A stretch of 64,000 nucleotides of DNA from Methylorubrum rhodesianum. Lineage in GTDB: Bacteria; Pseudomonadota; Alphaproteobacteria; Rhizobiales; Beijerinckiaceae. Below, piece by piece: positions 1 to 8,804 of the stretch. Position 1 is the first letter of the stretch; every line of letters begins with the position of its first letter. Position numbers and translations under genes: made by a program. The notes beneath the pieces were generated by a model. The model had not been told where the DNA came from. It was given only the letters and a program-made list of their open reading frames with translations, and did no database searches. The stretch lies in assembly GCF_014199985.1 (NCBI RefSeq), contig NZ_JACHOS010000003.1, positions 1 through 64,000 on the forward strand, given 5' to 3'.

Positions 1-357
1 TCGACGACACCCTCACAGCAATTCCACCTCAGGCCGCCTGACCGATGGCCGCTCCAACTCCACCCCGAATTTCCACCTCATTGACGGACACGACCCGACC
101 GGACCGTCATGCCGGTGCTTTGCTCCCTTTTGGCAGGACGCATCACGCGCCGAGGGGCGCCTCATACACCGGGATATGGATGTGGGTTTCTCCGGAAGCC
201 TCGCGACCGTGCCGACGCGGGTATGCAGCAGCGCCCACAGGGTCCGAGTCCGGTTACGCGCTCTCAACCACGCCATCGTTTTTGCGGCGCGGGTAGCCTG
301 GGCGTTCACGACTGCGAGTCTTGTTCCGTGCACCCTGTTCGCAACTTGGGGGGATAC

Positions 358-1029
358 ATGGACCAGCGGCTCCTGGCACAGCTAACCGGAATGGCCAACA
401 AGCACGCTCAGGCGTTGAACGCCTTACCCGTTCGGGAACGCATGGAATACATGCGCTCGCTCGTCGGGTCGGCTGACTGTGCCTGGGCCGTGTTCCCGGA
501 CGGGGAGGGATCGGGCGTCCCGCACGTGATCCTCGTCAAGGGGAAGCGCGTGGGCCGGCGTATGGAGAAGTCCGGCCGCCTCAAGGGGAAGGTGACCGCG
601 GTTCCATGCATCGACCGCTTCATGGCGGAGGCGTTGAACGATGCCTTCGGCGACGGGTCCACCACCTTGCCAGGAACTGCGCAACCCTCTCCTGAAGTCG
701 CGGCCTTGCTGCGTGCGAACACGACCGAGATGCGCCGCCTTGTCGATGAGGCGAACCGAAACGGCGATCTCGTGAGGGACGGAAAGGTGACCGTGGAAGA
801 CCTTTTCCTCCGGGCCGACGTGGTGCACGCGGTCTGGTCGGACCCATCCTCTCCCGGTGGCGTCGGCAAGATGCTGGCCAAGGGCGAAGGCCGGCTCATG
901 CTCATCAGCCAGGGCACCAAGGGCGTTCCCACCAGAACCGTGGCCCTCCGGTTCCTCGACCGCGTCCAGGCCGAGCAAGCTTGGCTCATTTACGGCGACG
1001 GACGCGGCGCGATGAGCCAGGCATCCTGA
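358..1029 (+). CDS. Hypothetical protein, 223 aa
   Basis: I do not recognise a family. The frame is open further upstream, but the ATG at 358 follows a G-rich ribosome-binding stretch (GGGGGG, 347-352), and the residues upstream of it do not look like protein. The product begins MDQRLLAQLTGMANK, is soluble, has no signal peptide or membrane segment, and ends in RGAMSQAS. Residues 25-75 hold a hydrophobic and basic block (HVILVKGKRVGRRMEK) that could be a small beta-rich fold. It stands alone, with no convincing gene for 1.1 kb downstream. Confidence 0.6.
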   Translation: MDQRLLAQLTGMANKHAQALNALPVRERMEYMRSLVGSADCAWAVFPDGEGSGVPHVILVKGKRVGRRMEKSGRLKGKVTAVPCIDRFMAEALNDAFGDGSTTLPGTAQPSPEVAALLRANTTEMRRLVDEANRNGDLVRDGKVTVEDLFLRADVVHAVWSDPSSPGGVGKMLAKGEGRLMLISQGTKGVPTRTVALRFLDRVQAEQAWLIYGDGRGAMSQAS

Positions 1030-2183
1030 ACCGGCCTTCGCGTTCGGCTTCACCCGTAGTCGCGGGCGAGCGGCGTGGCATTGCCGACCCGGGGTCACAC
1101 GGGCCATCGGCACATGGGCTTGCGGTTCTCGCCGGGGACGACGGAGGCGGCATGACCTGCACGCGCCCGGGATCGAGGACGGTCGGCAGGCTTCGCGGTC
1201 TGCCACCCTCCTCAGGCGGACGAACGACGGCGCTGTCGCAACCCAAGAACGGTCCGATCAGGCCGGGGCGGTGAAACGCGTCGAACGGACCCCTGCCGTA
1301 TCACGGACCGCGAACGCGCATGCTCCAAGGCAGAACAGGCACGCCGGCGAAGGCCGCTCCCTTGACCCGTGCGGCGCTTCGCACGAGGGCGAGGCTGTCC
1401 CTACACACGAACACGTCGATGCGTTGTTCCGGGGTGGGGCTCTCGAAGCGTCGCCGCTCCGGCATCCGAGCTGGATGGAACCACGACGGACCGGGTCGAG
1501 CATGACCGCGGGATCTGGCGGCGAAGGCCGCTGATCCCCATCCGAGGCGGGGAACCCCTGGCGGTGGTAGGACGAGGCCCAAGGATCCATAAATCCCATG
1601 GCCCTCCCAAGCCATCTCCCGACAAGTCACGGAGGGGAAAGAGTATTTTTCCAGTTCAATGGCTTAGCTCCGACCGGGGTAACGGTCCCCTCAGCTCCAC
1701 CAGGTTTTCCCGGCGCGGAAAACCGAATGGTGGCAGGGACGTGGCGGATCAGCCGTCCCGGATTTTACACTCTCAAGCACAAGACGGATCGGCCGAGACC
1801 TTTGGCCTGAGAAGCTGGCGCGATCCGATCGCGCGCGGGCCGGGTCGGGCGGCTCCCACGGATACCGCGGCACGCGCTGAGAGCTGTGTCGGCGACCGGC
1901 GCACCGGCCGAACACACCGGATCCTCACCGCCGCGATGATCTCGACGCGGAGGCCAAGCTTGGCAGTTCCTCCGGCGGGATGAAGCGCTCGGCCCAGCAT
2001 TCGAAATCGCCCGGCAGGTCGATCTCACGAGGCACGAGCGATGTTGGCCACAATAGCCAAGCTTGTATACATACAGCAATTCACCTGCGTCGCCGCAGAC
2101 TTTTCCTGACAGCGCATTTTTTCACAGAACCCTTTCGACATTTGTGACGTTTTGAGGCGTCTTAAGATTTCGGAGGTCACGTC
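1030..2183. other. Gene-poor stretch
   Basis: I find no convincing gene here. Open frames exist on both strands, as expected at this GC content, but none has a good start site, sensible composition or a recognisable motif. The last 100 bases (about 2085-2183) are AT-richer and carry the leader of the next gene, ending in GGAGG at 2172-2176. A minus-strand reading near 1935-2040 (containing IDLPGDFECWAERFIPPEEL) looks protein-like but has no usable start, so it may be a decayed gene end. Confidence 0.5.
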
Positions 2184-3281
2184 ATGAAGACGATTGCGAT
2201 AGGTCTCGCCGCGCTGTTGATGAGCACCTCGGTCTACGCTCAGAGCGCGGCCACTGGGGGGTCCGAGCGCGGCGGCATGCGGGCCGGCAGCGAGCAGTCC
2301 GGCGGGCAATCCGCGATGTCGGGCGGCGAGCGCGGCGGCATGGGAGCCAGGGGCAGCGAGGCCCGCGGCGCCATGGGCGGCGAGCGCAGCGCCTCCCGGG
2401 GCGATATGAACCGGGGAGAGACCGGCCAGGGCGGGGCGGATCGCGGCGACATGGCCCGCGGCGAGCGCGGTGCCGAGCGGGGCATGGAAGGCCGGGCCGG
2501 CCGCGACGCCGCCGAGCGCAGCGACACGGTCCGCAGCGGCGCGCGCGCCGAGCGTACCGACCGTGTCCACGATCGCACGCACGACCGCACGCATGTCAGC
2601 AGCCGCACCGATGTGCGCTCGACCACCGTGGACGGCGGCTATCGCCGCGAGGGCCGCTACGTCTTCATCGGCGGCCGCCGGGTCGTGTACGGCTCGCCCG
2701 AGTACCGCCGCCTGATCGTCACCGAGCGCCGCAGCACCGGTCCGCGCCGCTACGTCACCATCCGCGGCCAGCGGGTGATCTACGGCTCGCCCGAGTACCG
2801 CCGCCTCGTCAGCGTCGGCGAGACGCGCCGCTACGTGACGATCCGCGGCCAGCGCGTCCTCTACGGCTCGCCCGAGTATCGCCGCCTCTCCACCACCGTC
2901 TCGACCACCGAGCGGCGCGGCGGCACCGTCAACGCCGGCTTCCGCGAGCGCAGCGAGGTCCGCGGGTCGGAGACCCGCACCGACCTGCGCAGCCGCAGCA
3001 GCGAGACCCGCGGCAGCGAGCGCAACGAGACCCGCGCCTCCGATCAGGCCCGGAGCAGCGAGCGCGGCGGCCGCTCGATGGAGCAGGGCCGCGGCGGGGA
3101 AGGCATGCGCAACGTCGGCATGCGCGGCGAGGGCGGTGAGCGCGGCGTCCGCAACGCCTCCGAGCAGGGCGGCACCATGGGCGGCGAGCGCGGCGGCAGC
3201 CGTGGCGGCGCGCAGCGCGGCGGCATGGAGTCCGGCTCGCGCGGCGGCTCCGAGGGCGGCGCCGGCATGAGCGGCCGCTGA
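2184..3281 (+). CDS. Secreted Gly/Arg/Ser-rich repeat protein, 365 aa
   Basis: A Sec signal peptide (MKTIAIGLAALLMSTSVYA, cut after about residue 19) leads into a long low-complexity region of repeated Gly, Arg, Glu, Ser and Met (RGGM, GGERGG, RGDM motifs). Three near-identical 20-residue units of the type RYVTIRGQRVIYGSPEYRRL sit at residues 158-177, 189-208 and 216-235. A second disordered Gly/Arg region runs to the end. GGAGG at 2172-2176 is well spaced from the ATG. The signal peptide means it acts outside the cytoplasm. The central units look like short beta-strand modules and the flanks look like linkers. Function is unknown; an envelope or matrix protein is a guess. Confidence 0.75.
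   Translation: MKTIAIGLAALLMSTSVYAQSAATGGSERGGMRAGSEQSGGQSAMSGGERGGMGARGSEARGAMGGERSASRGDMNRGETGQGGADRGDMARGERGAERGMEGRAGRDAAERSDTVRSGARAERTDRVHDRTHDRTHVSSRTDVRSTTVDGGYRREGRYVFIGGRRVVYGSPEYRRLIVTERRSTGPRRYVTIRGQRVIYGSPEYRRLVSVGETRRYVTIRGQRVLYGSPEYRRLSTTVSTTERRGGTVNAGFRERSEVRGSETRTDLRSRSSETRGSERNETRASDQARSSERGGRSMEQGRGGEGMRNVGMRGEGGERGVRNASEQGGTMGGERGGSRGGAQRGGMESGSRGGSEGGAGMSGR
2655..2889 (+). repeat. Three in-frame repeats encoding a YVTIRGQRV-YGSPEYRRL module
   Basis: The three units start at 2655, 2748 and 2829 and encode RYVFIGGRRVVYGSPEYRRL, RYVTIRGQRVIYGSPEYRRL and RYVTIRGQRVLYGSPEYRRL. Linkers are 11 and 7 residues. Units two and three are closest to each other, which suggests recent duplication of that pair. 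Confidence 0.85.
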
Positions 3282-3304
3282 CCGCCACGTCCCATCGCGG
3301 GATT

Positions 3305-3350
3305 CCAGAGGGATCATCCTCTGGCGGGGTGCCGGGGCAGAGCCCCGGCA
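3305..3350. repeat. Composite double-hairpin repeat, copy 1; probable bidirectional terminator
   Basis: Hairpin one pairs CCAGAGG (3305-3311) with CCTCTGG (3318-3324). Hairpin two pairs TGCCGGGGC (3330-3338) with GCCCCGGCA (3342-3350) around an AGA loop. It lies between two convergent genes. Bases 3322-3348 are identical over 27 nt to 36001-36027, and a looser copy lies at 60177-60222. Confidence 0.7.
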
Positions 3351-3359
3351 CTCGTCCGT

Positions 3360-4238
3360 TCAAGAACTCCGCAAGAAGTCGATCAGCGCCGCGTTGACCG
3401 CCTCCGGCGCGTCGTGCTGCACCCAGTGGGTCGCCTGCGGAAACCGCTGCAGACGGCCCCGCTCGCACAGGGCCAGGCTCGCCTCGGCGAGGCCCGTCTG
3501 AAGCGCCTGGTCGCGCTCGCCCCACAGGATGAGCGTCGGCGCGGAAATCTTCGGCGGGTGCCGCGCGCGGGGCAGGCGGGCGAGCGCCCGGTACCAGCTC
3601 AGCATCGCGGTGACCGCGCCGGGGCGCAGCCACTCCCGCGCATAGACGTCGAGGTCGGCCTCGCTGAAGGTGCCGGGCCGGCTGGAACCGCGCATCAGCG
3701 CCCGCAGGAGCCGGCCGCGGCGCGCCGTCAGTAGACGTTCGGGCAGCAGGGGGAGCTGGAAGAAGCCGGCATAGGCGCTGCGCAGGGCCTGCCCCGGATG
3801 GCGCCGGAGATAGGGACCGAACACGCCCGGATGGCAGGCGTTCAGAACGGCGAGCCGCCCGACCCGCTCGGGGTGGAAGCTCGCCACCCAGAACGCGACG
3901 AGCCCCCCCCAATCGTGCCCGACGAGGTTGACGCGCGCGAGCCCGCAGGCATCGGCCAGCGCGATCACGTCCTGGGCGAGCCGGTCGAGATGGTAGGCGG
4001 CGATGCCCTTGGGCCGGTCGCTGAGTCCGTAGCCGCGCTGGTCGGGGATCAGGAGGCGCAGGCCGCTGCGCGCGAGCGGCTCGATCTGATGCCGCCAGCC
4101 GAACCAGAATTCGGGGAAGCCGTGCAGCAGGATCGTCGGCGCCCCGTCCGCCGGCCCCGCCTCGGCGACGTGCAGGCGCAGACCCCGGAGGTCGATGTGA
4201 CGGTGGCTGACGGCCGGTTCGGGCATCGTTGGGAGCAA
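3360..4238 (-). CDS. Alpha/beta hydrolase, epoxide hydrolase-like, 292 aa
   Basis: This is a soluble alpha/beta-hydrolase-fold enzyme. The oxyanion motif HGFPEFWFGWRHQ lies near residues 39-51 and the nucleophile elbow is VGHDWGG, with Asp as nucleophile as in epoxide hydrolases and haloalkane dehalogenases. A late acid (WGERD) and the base His in QATHWVQHDAPE complete the triad. A cap domain lies between. Length is normal for the soluble epoxide hydrolase-like family. ATG codons at 4238 and 4226 are both possible; the second (MPEPAVSH) would remove four residues. It converges on the repeat protein at 2184-3281 and is divergent from the iron-transport operon. The natural substrate cannot be read from sequence. 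Confidence 0.85.
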   Translation of the reverse strand: MLPTMPEPAVSHRHIDLRGLRLHVAEAGPADGAPTILLHGFPEFWFGWRHQIEPLARSGLRLLIPDQRGYGLSDRPKGIAAYHLDRLAQDVIALADACGLARVNLVGHDWGGLVAFWVASFHPERVGRLAVLNACHPGVFGPYLRRHPGQALRSAYAGFFQLPLLPERLLTARRGRLLRALMRGSSRPGTFSEADLDVYAREWLRPGAVTAMLSWYRALARLPRARHPPKISAPTLILWGERDQALQTGLAEASLALCERGRLQRFPQATHWVQHDAPEAVNAALIDFLRSS

Positions 4239-4352
4239 ACTCTCGGACTGGGGTTCGGGATGGGGATGCTCGGCCCAACCCGAGAGGGCCGGCGCGGTTC
4301 GGGAGCGGACGCGCTATAGGTAGCATCCGATCACGGGAGACGCCCTTCCCCG

Positions 4353-5417
4353 ATGCCGCTGCTCCGCTGCCTTCTCGCCCTCGCCTGCCTGTGGCCCGCC
4401 CTGCTGTGGTCCTGCCTCGCGGGGTCCTGCCTCGCGGCGGCCCGGCCCTTCACCGACGCCGCCGGGCGCCGGGTCGAGGTGCCGGAGCGGGTGCTCCGGG
4501 TGCTCGCCGCCGGGCCGCCCGCGGCGGTCCTGCTCTCCACCCTGGCGCCCGACAAGATGATCGGCTGGCCGCGCGTGCCGAGCCCGGAGGAGCGGGACTT
4601 CCTCGCCCCCGCGCTGCGCGACCTGCCCGCCACCGGGCGGCTGACGGGGCGGGGCGGCAGCGCCAATGTCGAGGCGGTGCTGGCCTTGAAGCCCGACCTC
4701 ATCGTCGATGTCGGCAGCACGGCGGCGACCTACGCCTCCCTCGCCGACCGGGTTCAGGCGCAGACCGGCATTCCCTACCTGCTGCTCGACGGGAGCTTCA
4801 AGGCGACGCCGGAGACCTACCGGACGCTGGGCCGGCTCATCGGCACGCCGGAGGAGGGCGAGGCCCTCGCCGCGGAGGCGGAGAAGATCCTGAAGTCGGT
4901 GGCCGACGCGGTGGCCGCGGTGCCGGAGGAGAAGCGCCCGCGCGTCTATTACGGCCGCGGCCCCCGCGGACTGGAGACCGGCCTGTCCGGCTCGATCAAC
5001 ACCGAGATCATCGAGGCGGCGGGCGGGCGCAACGTGGCGGGCGCCGGCGCGGGCGGGCTCGCGGCGGTCTCGCCGGAGCAGGTGCTGGTCTGGAATCCGG
5101 ACGTGATCATCGCCCTCGATCCCGACTTTCCGAAGCTCGCCGCCGCCGACCCGCTCTGGAACGGGCTGAAGGCGGTGCGCGAGGGCCGCGTCCACGCCAT
5201 CCCGACGCTGCCCTTCGGCTGGGTCGATGCGCCGCCGGGGGTCAACCGCCTGATCGGCCTGCGCTGGCTCGCCGGGCTGTTCTTCCCCGACCAGTTCCCG
5301 CAGACGCTGGGCGATGCCGTGCGCGACTTCTACCGGCGCTTCTACCGGGTCGATCTCACGCCCGCGCAGCTCGACCGCCTCCTGCGCGACGCCGCCGGAC
5401 CGGGGCCGGCCCGGTGA
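4353..5417 (+). CDS. Iron-complex/cobalamin-type ABC transporter substrate-binding protein
   Basis: This is the periplasmic binding protein of a FecB/BtuF-type importer. A long hydrophobic leader (residues 1-29, ending CLAAA) precedes the mature domain, which starts RPFTDAAGRRVEVPERVLRV, the usual opening of this family. Later family features are NVEAVLALKPDLIVDVG, LVWNPDVIIALDPDF and VNRLIGLRWLAGLFFP. At 354 aa it has normal length. Its stop overlaps the GTG start of the permease (GTGA at 5414-5417), so the three genes form one translationally coupled operon. No TonB receptor is next to it, so whether the cargo is a siderophore, haem or cobalamin is undecided. Confidence 0.88.
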   Translation: MPLLRCLLALACLWPALLWSCLAGSCLAAARPFTDAAGRRVEVPERVLRVLAAGPPAAVLLSTLAPDKMIGWPRVPSPEERDFLAPALRDLPATGRLTGRGGSANVEAVLALKPDLIVDVGSTAATYASLADRVQAQTGIPYLLLDGSFKATPETYRTLGRLIGTPEEGEALAAEAEKILKSVADAVAAVPEEKRPRVYYGRGPRGLETGLSGSINTEIIEAAGGRNVAGAGAGGLAAVSPEQVLVWNPDVIIALDPDFPKLAAADPLWNGLKAVREGRVHAIPTLPFGWVDAPPGVNRLIGLRWLAGLFFPDQFPQTLGDAVRDFYRRFYRVDLTPAQLDRLLRDAAGPGPAR

Positions 5418-6475
5418 GCGAGGCCGCGAGCGCCGCGCAAGGCCGACCCGCGCGGCGGCGCAGCCTCTCCCTGGCGGTCCTGCTGGCATCCCTGGCGCCG
5501 GTCGCGCTGCTCCTTCTCGTGCTGGTCTCCCTCGGCGTCGGCCGCTACCCCGTGCCGCTCGTCGACGTCTTCTCGGTGCTCGTTGCGAAGGTCTTCGGCC
5601 AAGCCACCTCGCTCGACCCCGCCCTCCAGACCGTGGTGCTGAACGTGCGCCTGCCGCGGGTGTTCGGGGCGCTGGTGATCGGGGCGGGGCTCGCCGCGGC
5701 GGGGGCGACCTATCAGGGGCTGTTCCGCAATCCCCTCGTCTCGCCGGACATCCTCGGAGTTTCGGCGGGGGCGAGCCTCGGGGCGGTGCTCGGCATCGTG
5801 CTCGCCCTGCCGGTGGCGGCGATCCAGGGGCTCGCCTTCGCCGGCGGGCTCGCCGCGGTCGGCGCCGTCTACGCCGTCGGCCTCGCGGTCCGCAGGCACG
5901 ATCCGGTGCTGACGCTGGTGCTGGCGGGCGTCGCCGTGGGGGCCCTGCTCGGCGCCGGCATCTCGCTCCTCAAGGTGCTCGCCGACCCCTACAACCAGCT
6001 TCCCGCCATCACCTTCTGGCTGCTCGGCAGCCTCGCCTCCGTCAACACCGGCGACATCGCCGCGATCCTGCCGGCGACGGCGCTCGGCCTCGTTCCCCTG
6101 GTGCTGCTGCGCTGGCGCGTGAACCTGATGAGCCTCGGCGACGAGGAGGCGCGGGCGCTCGGGCTGGAAACGCGCCGGCTCCGCCCGGTTCTAGTGGCGG
6201 GCGCGACGCTGGTGACCGCCGCCGCCGTCTCGGTGACGGGGGTGATCGGCTGGATCGGGCTGATCGTGCCGCACGTCGCCCGCCTGCTGGTCGGGCCGGA
6301 TTTCCGCCGCCTGCTGCCGGCCTCGATGCTGCTCGGGGCGAGCTACCTCACCGCGGTCGATCTGATGGCCCGCACGGTGGCCGCGATCGAGGTGCCGCTC
6401 GGCATCCTGACGGCGCTCGTTGGGGCACCGTTCTTCCTCTGGCTGCTGGCCGCGGGCAAGCGGGGCTGGGCATGA
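5414..6475 (+). CDS. FecCD-family iron-complex ABC transporter permease, 353 aa
   Basis: This is the membrane channel subunit. The GTG at 5414 is chosen because it overlaps the stop of the binding-protein gene and gives a short cytoplasmic N terminus before the first membrane helix (LAVLLASLAPVALLLLVLVS). Eight to ten hydrophobic helices follow. Family hallmarks are the LPRVFGALVIGAGLAAAGATYQG segment, RNPLVSPDILGVSAGASLGA, and the ATPase-coupling loop GVIGWIGLIVPHVAR followed by GPDFRRLLPAS. Length matches FecC, BtuC and FhuB halves; homodimerisation is expected. The stop overlaps the ATG of the ATPase gene (ATGA at 6472-6475). Confidence 0.9.
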   Translation: MSEAASAAQGRPARRRSLSLAVLLASLAPVALLLLVLVSLGVGRYPVPLVDVFSVLVAKVFGQATSLDPALQTVVLNVRLPRVFGALVIGAGLAAAGATYQGLFRNPLVSPDILGVSAGASLGAVLGIVLALPVAAIQGLAFAGGLAAVGAVYAVGLAVRRHDPVLTLVLAGVAVGALLGAGISLLKVLADPYNQLPAITFWLLGSLASVNTGDIAAILPATALGLVPLVLLRWRVNLMSLGDEEARALGLETRRLRPVLVAGATLVTAAAVSVTGVIGWIGLIVPHVARLLVGPDFRRLLPASMLLGASYLTAVDLMARTVAAIEVPLGILTALVGAPFFLWLLAAGKRGWA

Positions 6476-7245
6476 TCCTGGAGGTTCGGGATCTCGCCTT
6501 CGGCTACGGCGCCCGCCCGGTCGGCTCCGGGGTCAGCCTGACGCTCCGCGACAGCGAGACCCTCTGCCTGCTCGGGCCGAACGGCGGCGGCAAGACCACG
6601 CTGTTCAAGACCCTGCTCGGGCTGCTGCGCCCGCTTGCCGGTCGCGTCCTCCTGGACGGTGCCGACCTGTCGGTGCTGCCACGCCGCGAGATCGCGAAAC
6701 ACATCGCCTACGTGCCGCAGGCGCACGCCGCCTTCTTCCCCTTCACCGTGCGCGACGTGGTGGTGATGGGCCGCGCGAGCCGGCTTCCCGCCTTCGCCAG
6801 TCCCGGCCCGGCCGACCGCGCCGCGGCCGAGCGGGCGCTGGCAACGCTGGGCATCGGCCATCTGGCGGAGCGGATCTACACCGAGATCAGCGGCGGCGAG
6901 CGCCAGCTCGCGCTGATCGCCCGGGCGCTCGCGGGCGAACCGCGACTCCTCGTCATGGACGAGCCGACCGCGAGCCTCGATTTCGGCAACCAGGCCCGGG
7001 TGCTGACCCAGGTGCGGCGCCTCTCGGAAACCGGGATCGCCGTGGTTCTCTCGACCCACGATCCCGGCCACGCCTTCCTCTGCGCCGACCGGGTCGCGCT
7101 GCTGCATGGCGGGCGCCTGGTCGCGCTGGGGCCGCCGGCGGAGACGGTGACGCCGGAGACCCTGCGGCTGCTCTACGGCGTCGAGGTCGCGGTGGTGCCG
7201 CTGCCGGGGCAGGGCCGGGCGGTCTGCACGCCGCTGATCGGGTGA
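6472..7245 (+). CDS. Iron-complex ABC transporter ATP-binding protein, 257 aa
   Basis: This is the ATPase of the preceding importer. Walker A is GPNGGGKT (residues 35-42), the Q-loop is YVPQAH, the ABC signature is EISGGERQLALIARAL, Walker B is LLVMDEPTASLD, and the H-loop is STHDPGHAF. Size and motif order match FecE/BtuD. The start ATG overlaps the permease stop, and no other partner lies downstream because the next gene runs in the opposite direction. The ATPase should form a dimer under the permease dimer and drive uptake from the binding protein. Confidence 0.92.
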   Translation: MILEVRDLAFGYGARPVGSGVSLTLRDSETLCLLGPNGGGKTTLFKTLLGLLRPLAGRVLLDGADLSVLPRREIAKHIAYVPQAHAAFFPFTVRDVVVMGRASRLPAFASPGPADRAAAERALATLGIGHLAERIYTEISGGERQLALIARALAGEPRLLVMDEPTASLDFGNQARVLTQVRRLSETGIAVVLSTHDPGHAFLCADRVALLHGGRLVALGPPAETVTPETLRLLYGVEVAVVPLPGQGRAVCTPLIG

Positions 7246-7251
7246 AGCCTC

Positions 7252-8007
7252 TCAGATTCCGGCGTACCAGGAAAATCCCAGCTCCGAGACCATGCTGCCC
7301 CGGCCCTGGCCGAGCCCGTCCACCCGGTCGGTGGCCTCGATGCTGGCGAGGTATTTCAGCGACTTGTAGCCGAGCTGGCGCTCCACCCGCAGGCGCACCG
7401 GGGCGCCGTGGGCCACGGGCAGGTCGCGGCCGTTCATGCCGTAGGCCAGAATCGTCTGCGGGTGCAGGGCGTCGAACAGGTCGTAAGTATCCCACCAGCC
7501 GTCCACGGTGCGGATCACGATGAAGCGCGCCTCCGGCTTGAGGCCGACGCTCGCCAGCACGTGCGAGAGCGGCACCCCGGTCCAGCCGCCGATCGCCGAC
7601 CAGCCCTGCTCGCAGGCGTGCAGCGTGATCTGCGTGCGGGCCGGCATCGCCCTCAGCTCGGCCAGCGTGAAGGCGGTGGGCCGCTCCACGAGGCCGCTCA
7701 CCGGCAGGCGCCAATCGGAGAACCCGGCCGCCTTCGAGCGGCGGTAGGCGGGATCGTCCGGGTCGGTGGTGTTGATGGTCGGAAACACCGCCGAGATCGC
7801 CTCCGGGCCGAATTCCCGCACCAGGGGCTGGTCGCGCAGCAGGAAGCGCTGGGTGGCGAGGGTCAGGGTGTCGCTCAACCCGTAGAGACCCGGCCGGCGC
7901 GGGCCGTTCTCGATCAGCTCGCAGCCGCCGAGAAGGCCGCCGAGGGCACCGCCAAGTCCCAGCGTCGAGGAGCCGAGGACCAGCCTGCGGCGCGTGATCT
8001 TGCTCAT
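7252..8007 (-). CDS. Tat-exported molybdopterin-dependent oxidoreductase (YedY/MsrP-like), 251 aa
   Basis: The N terminus MSKITRRRLVLGSSTLG carries a twin-arginine motif and a hydrophobic stretch that ends in a lipobox-like LLGGC, so the protein may be a Tat-exported lipoprotein. The catalytic domain is of the sulfite-oxidase/YedY Mo-cofactor type: ITLHACEQGWSAIGGWTGVPL contains the Cys expected to ligate molybdenum, followed by the DGWWDTYDL and AYGMNGRDLPVAHGAPVRL signatures. GGGAGGAT lies 5 nt before the ATG, which overlaps the stop of the cytochrome b561 gene (ATGA, 8004-8007). With that neighbour it should form a membrane-linked periplasmic redox pair. The substrate is not known. Confidence 0.87.
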   Translation of the reverse strand: MSKITRRRLVLGSSTLGLGGALGGLLGGCELIENGPRRPGLYGLSDTLTLATQRFLLRDQPLVREFGPEAISAVFPTINTTDPDDPAYRRSKAAGFSDWRLPVSGLVERPTAFTLAELRAMPARTQITLHACEQGWSAIGGWTGVPLSHVLASVGLKPEARFIVIRTVDGWWDTYDLFDALHPQTILAYGMNGRDLPVAHGAPVRLRVERQLGYKSLKYLASIEATDRVDGLGQGRGSMVSELGFSWYAGI

Positions 8008-8804
8008 CGCGGATCCTCCCCTGATGTCGCTCGATCGGCGCTCGTTCGGGCGGAGCGTCCGGTGATCATGCCCCGCATCAGGTCGAGCGGCCCGTTGGCG
8101 AGCACCTGCCAGACGTGGATGAGGAGAAAGCCGACGAGCAGGACCGCCGACAGGAAGTGGATCGTGCGCGCCGATTGCCGGCCGCCGAACAGGGTGAACA
8201 GCTCCGGGTAGGCCGCCGTGACGCCGGGCGCCATGGTCAGCCCCGAGAGCAGCATCATCGGCGCCAGCACGAGGATGACGGCGAGATAGGCGAGTTTCTG
8301 CAGGACGTTGTAGCGGCGCGCTCCCGCCGCACCCGAGCCGGTGAGCCGAAGATGCGCGCGGAGGTCGGCCGCGATGTGCCGGGGGTGGAGCTGATCGCGA
8401 TCGGGCGTCAGGCGGCGCAGGAGATGCCCGCTCGCCAGCGCGATCAGCAGGTAGAGCGCGCCGTTGAGCACGAAGATCCAGGCGGCCAGGAAATGCAGGT
8501 TGCGGCCCCAGCCGGTCTGTTCGAGGTTCACCGGCAGCGGGAGCACGATCCAGGCCGGCGCATCGTTGGCGCCGGTCTCGCCCCAGAACAGCCGCGGCAG
8601 GGCGAGCAGGATGGCGACGCCGCTGACCGCGAGGGCCGCGAACGCGCCGGCATTCACCCAGTGGGCGAGGCGGACCCAGAGCGGGTGGCGCCGGACGGCC
8701 ATTTCTGCACGCGCCGTCATCGCGCCGCTCATTGTGCCGCGCGTGGCATCGCTCATCGCACCGTTCGTGGCATCGCTCGTGGCATCGCTCGTGGCATCCG
8801 TCAC
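8004..8804 (-). CDS. Cytochrome b561-type membrane protein, 266 aa
   Basis: This is a four-helix di-haem cytochrome b of the Ni-hydrogenase/YedZ-like group. Helices with likely haem His are LAHWVNAGAFAALAVSGVAI, NLHFLAAWIFVLNGALYLL, a third around LAYLAVILVLAPMMLLSGL, and TIHFLSAVLLVGFLLIHVW. It should pass quinol electrons to the exported molybdenum enzyme encoded next. I chose the GTG at 8804 because it overlaps the methyltransferase stop (GTGA, 8801-8804). That start gives an odd tail of repeated Ser/Thr-Asp-Ala units made by a 12-bp tandem repeat. A downstream ATG at MAVRRHPLWVRLAHW would remove the tail. Confidence 0.85.
   Translation of the reverse strand: MTDATSDATSDATNGAMSDATRGTMSGAMTARAEMAVRRHPLWVRLAHWVNAGAFAALAVSGVAILLALPRLFWGETGANDAPAWIVLPLPVNLEQTGWGRNLHFLAAWIFVLNGALYLLIALASGHLLRRLTPDRDQLHPRHIAADLRAHLRLTGSGAAGARRYNVLQKLAYLAVILVLAPMMLLSGLTMAPGVTAAYPELFTLFGGRQSARTIHFLSAVLLVGFLLIHVWQVLANGPLDLMRGMITGRSARTSADRATSGEDPR

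Noticed and set aside
2025..3317. A 430-codon minus-strand frame opposite the secreted repeat protein
   Set aside because: Ala-rich shadow; the plus-strand frame has a signal peptide, repeats and a good ribosome-binding site.
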